From CAZTDD01 sp964612675 (lineage in GTDB: Bacteria > Hinthialibacterota > Hinthialibacteria > Hinthialibacterales > JAKPRU01), in the NCBI GenBank assembly GCA_964612675.1, contig CAZTDD010000038.1, forward strand, positions 1-49,420: a DNA stretch of 49,420 nt, written 5' to 3'. A model generated the notes under the pieces. The model was not told the origin of the DNA. It searched no databases and worked only from the letters and a program-made list of their open reading frames with translations. Shown piece by piece: positions 49,089 through 49,420 of this stretch. The translations under genes were made by a program, and so were the position numbers. Position 1 is the stretch's first letter; every line of letters starts with the position of its first letter.

Positions 49089-49420
49089 GTTTCTTTTCTC
49101 CTTCTGGTAGTGTGTTTTTTTGCCCTGCTGTTATAACTACGCAATTCCTGTCGGCAATTTTCAATTTCTTCGAAAAAAAATCCGACTTCGCCGGTGAACA
49201 CGTTTCCATGCAAGTATCTGAGAGTTCCGTAAGAATCTTCGTAACGACCTGTAACGGGATTTCCGGTTAATTACCTGTTTTGCATATTCCTATGTCGCCT
49301 TCACGGCGTACGAATTCACGTGTATCGAAATTTCAATGCAATACCATCCATTTGAAGATCAACCTTCAACCTAAATTCGGCAGTTGGATGGGAAGCGCGG
49401 TTCCTGAGCCCGTCGAAGGG
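49089..49420. other. Intergenic end of window
   Basis: No gene is seen. The last bases, GGTTCCTGAGCCCGTCGAAG and GG, match a common intergenic repeat type (CCCTTCGACxxGCTCAGG) read in reverse; the element continues beyond the window. Confidence 0.45.

Noticed and set aside
1..49420. tRNA or rRNA genes, or a CRISPR array
   Set aside because: No cloverleaf with a T-loop GGTTCRA pattern, no conserved rRNA stretch and no regularly spaced repeat-spacer series was seen in the gaps. The repeats found are palindromic and dispersed.
49398..49420. Regulatory site at the right edge
   Set aside because: It matches a common repeat type, CCCTTCGACxxGCTCAGG in reverse, and is cut by the window edge.

Overview
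The window looks like a contig or scaffold from a Gram-negative, heterotrophic bacterium, probably an environmental or metagenome-derived genome, because a run of exactly 100 Ns sits inside one gene. Several gene types point to a poorly cultured phylum with PVC- or Sumerlaeota/Hydrogenedentota-like gene content. These are a pseudopilin with a FTLIELLIVV N-terminus and a long globular tail, a Tat-exported Gfo/Idh/MocA oxidoreductase, a DUF4432 sugar-epimerase-like protein, two SSS-type Na+/solute symporters, a lamin-tail/CotH/beta-helix surface protein and a sugar isomerase-like TIM barrel. The phylum is inference; no rRNA or tRNA gene was seen.

Layout. 1-6500: a dispersed repeat, a polyprenyl-phosphate sugar-phosphate transferase with a methyltransferase, a pseudopilin, a DUF4258 protein and two divergent SSS symporters (one holds the scaffold gap). 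6500-12640 is an accessory, repeat-rich stretch. It holds a Phd/ParE toxin-antitoxin pair, a DUF4432 protein, an unknown helical protein, a TPR gene remnant, a nucleotidyltransferase with a truncated HEPN partner (a decayed MNT-HEPN pair), a NYN-domain nuclease with a two-hairpin leader, and a small element with inverted ends that carries a second copy of the MNT/HEPN junction. 12640-15890: recG and a PhnD-like binding protein. 15870-25290 is almost all minus strand: two amidohydrolase-like proteins, a large GT-C-like membrane protein, an EamA transporter, a HAD phosphatase, dnaB and a TPR/zinc-ribbon membrane protein.

25430-33700: a second GT-C-like membrane protein, a PilZ-like protein, an ECF sigma/anti-sigma/secreted-protein operon on the minus strand, a secreted protein made of six repeats (possible beta-propeller) behind a sigma70-like promoter and before a clear terminator, a Tat-exported Gfo/Idh/MocA oxidoreductase and a STAS protein. 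33900-49420: a stand-alone AICAR transformylase, a 1485-residue lamin-tail/CotH/beta-helix surface protein, mutS2, a coiled-coil protein, mnmE, a GNAT acetyltransferase overlapping a tandem PurS-like protein, a sugar isomerase-like TIM barrel, a CheX-like protein and a secreted protein with two-fold internal symmetry.

Housekeeping genes (recG, dnaB, mutS2, mnmE, AICAR transformylase) are complete and interleaved with cell-surface, transport and carbohydrate genes. No CRISPR array, prophage or complete insertion sequence was recognised. The most unusual signals are the six-repeat secreted protein, the tandem PurS-like protein, the decayed MNT-HEPN locus with its duplicated junction, and several families of intergenic palindromic repeats.
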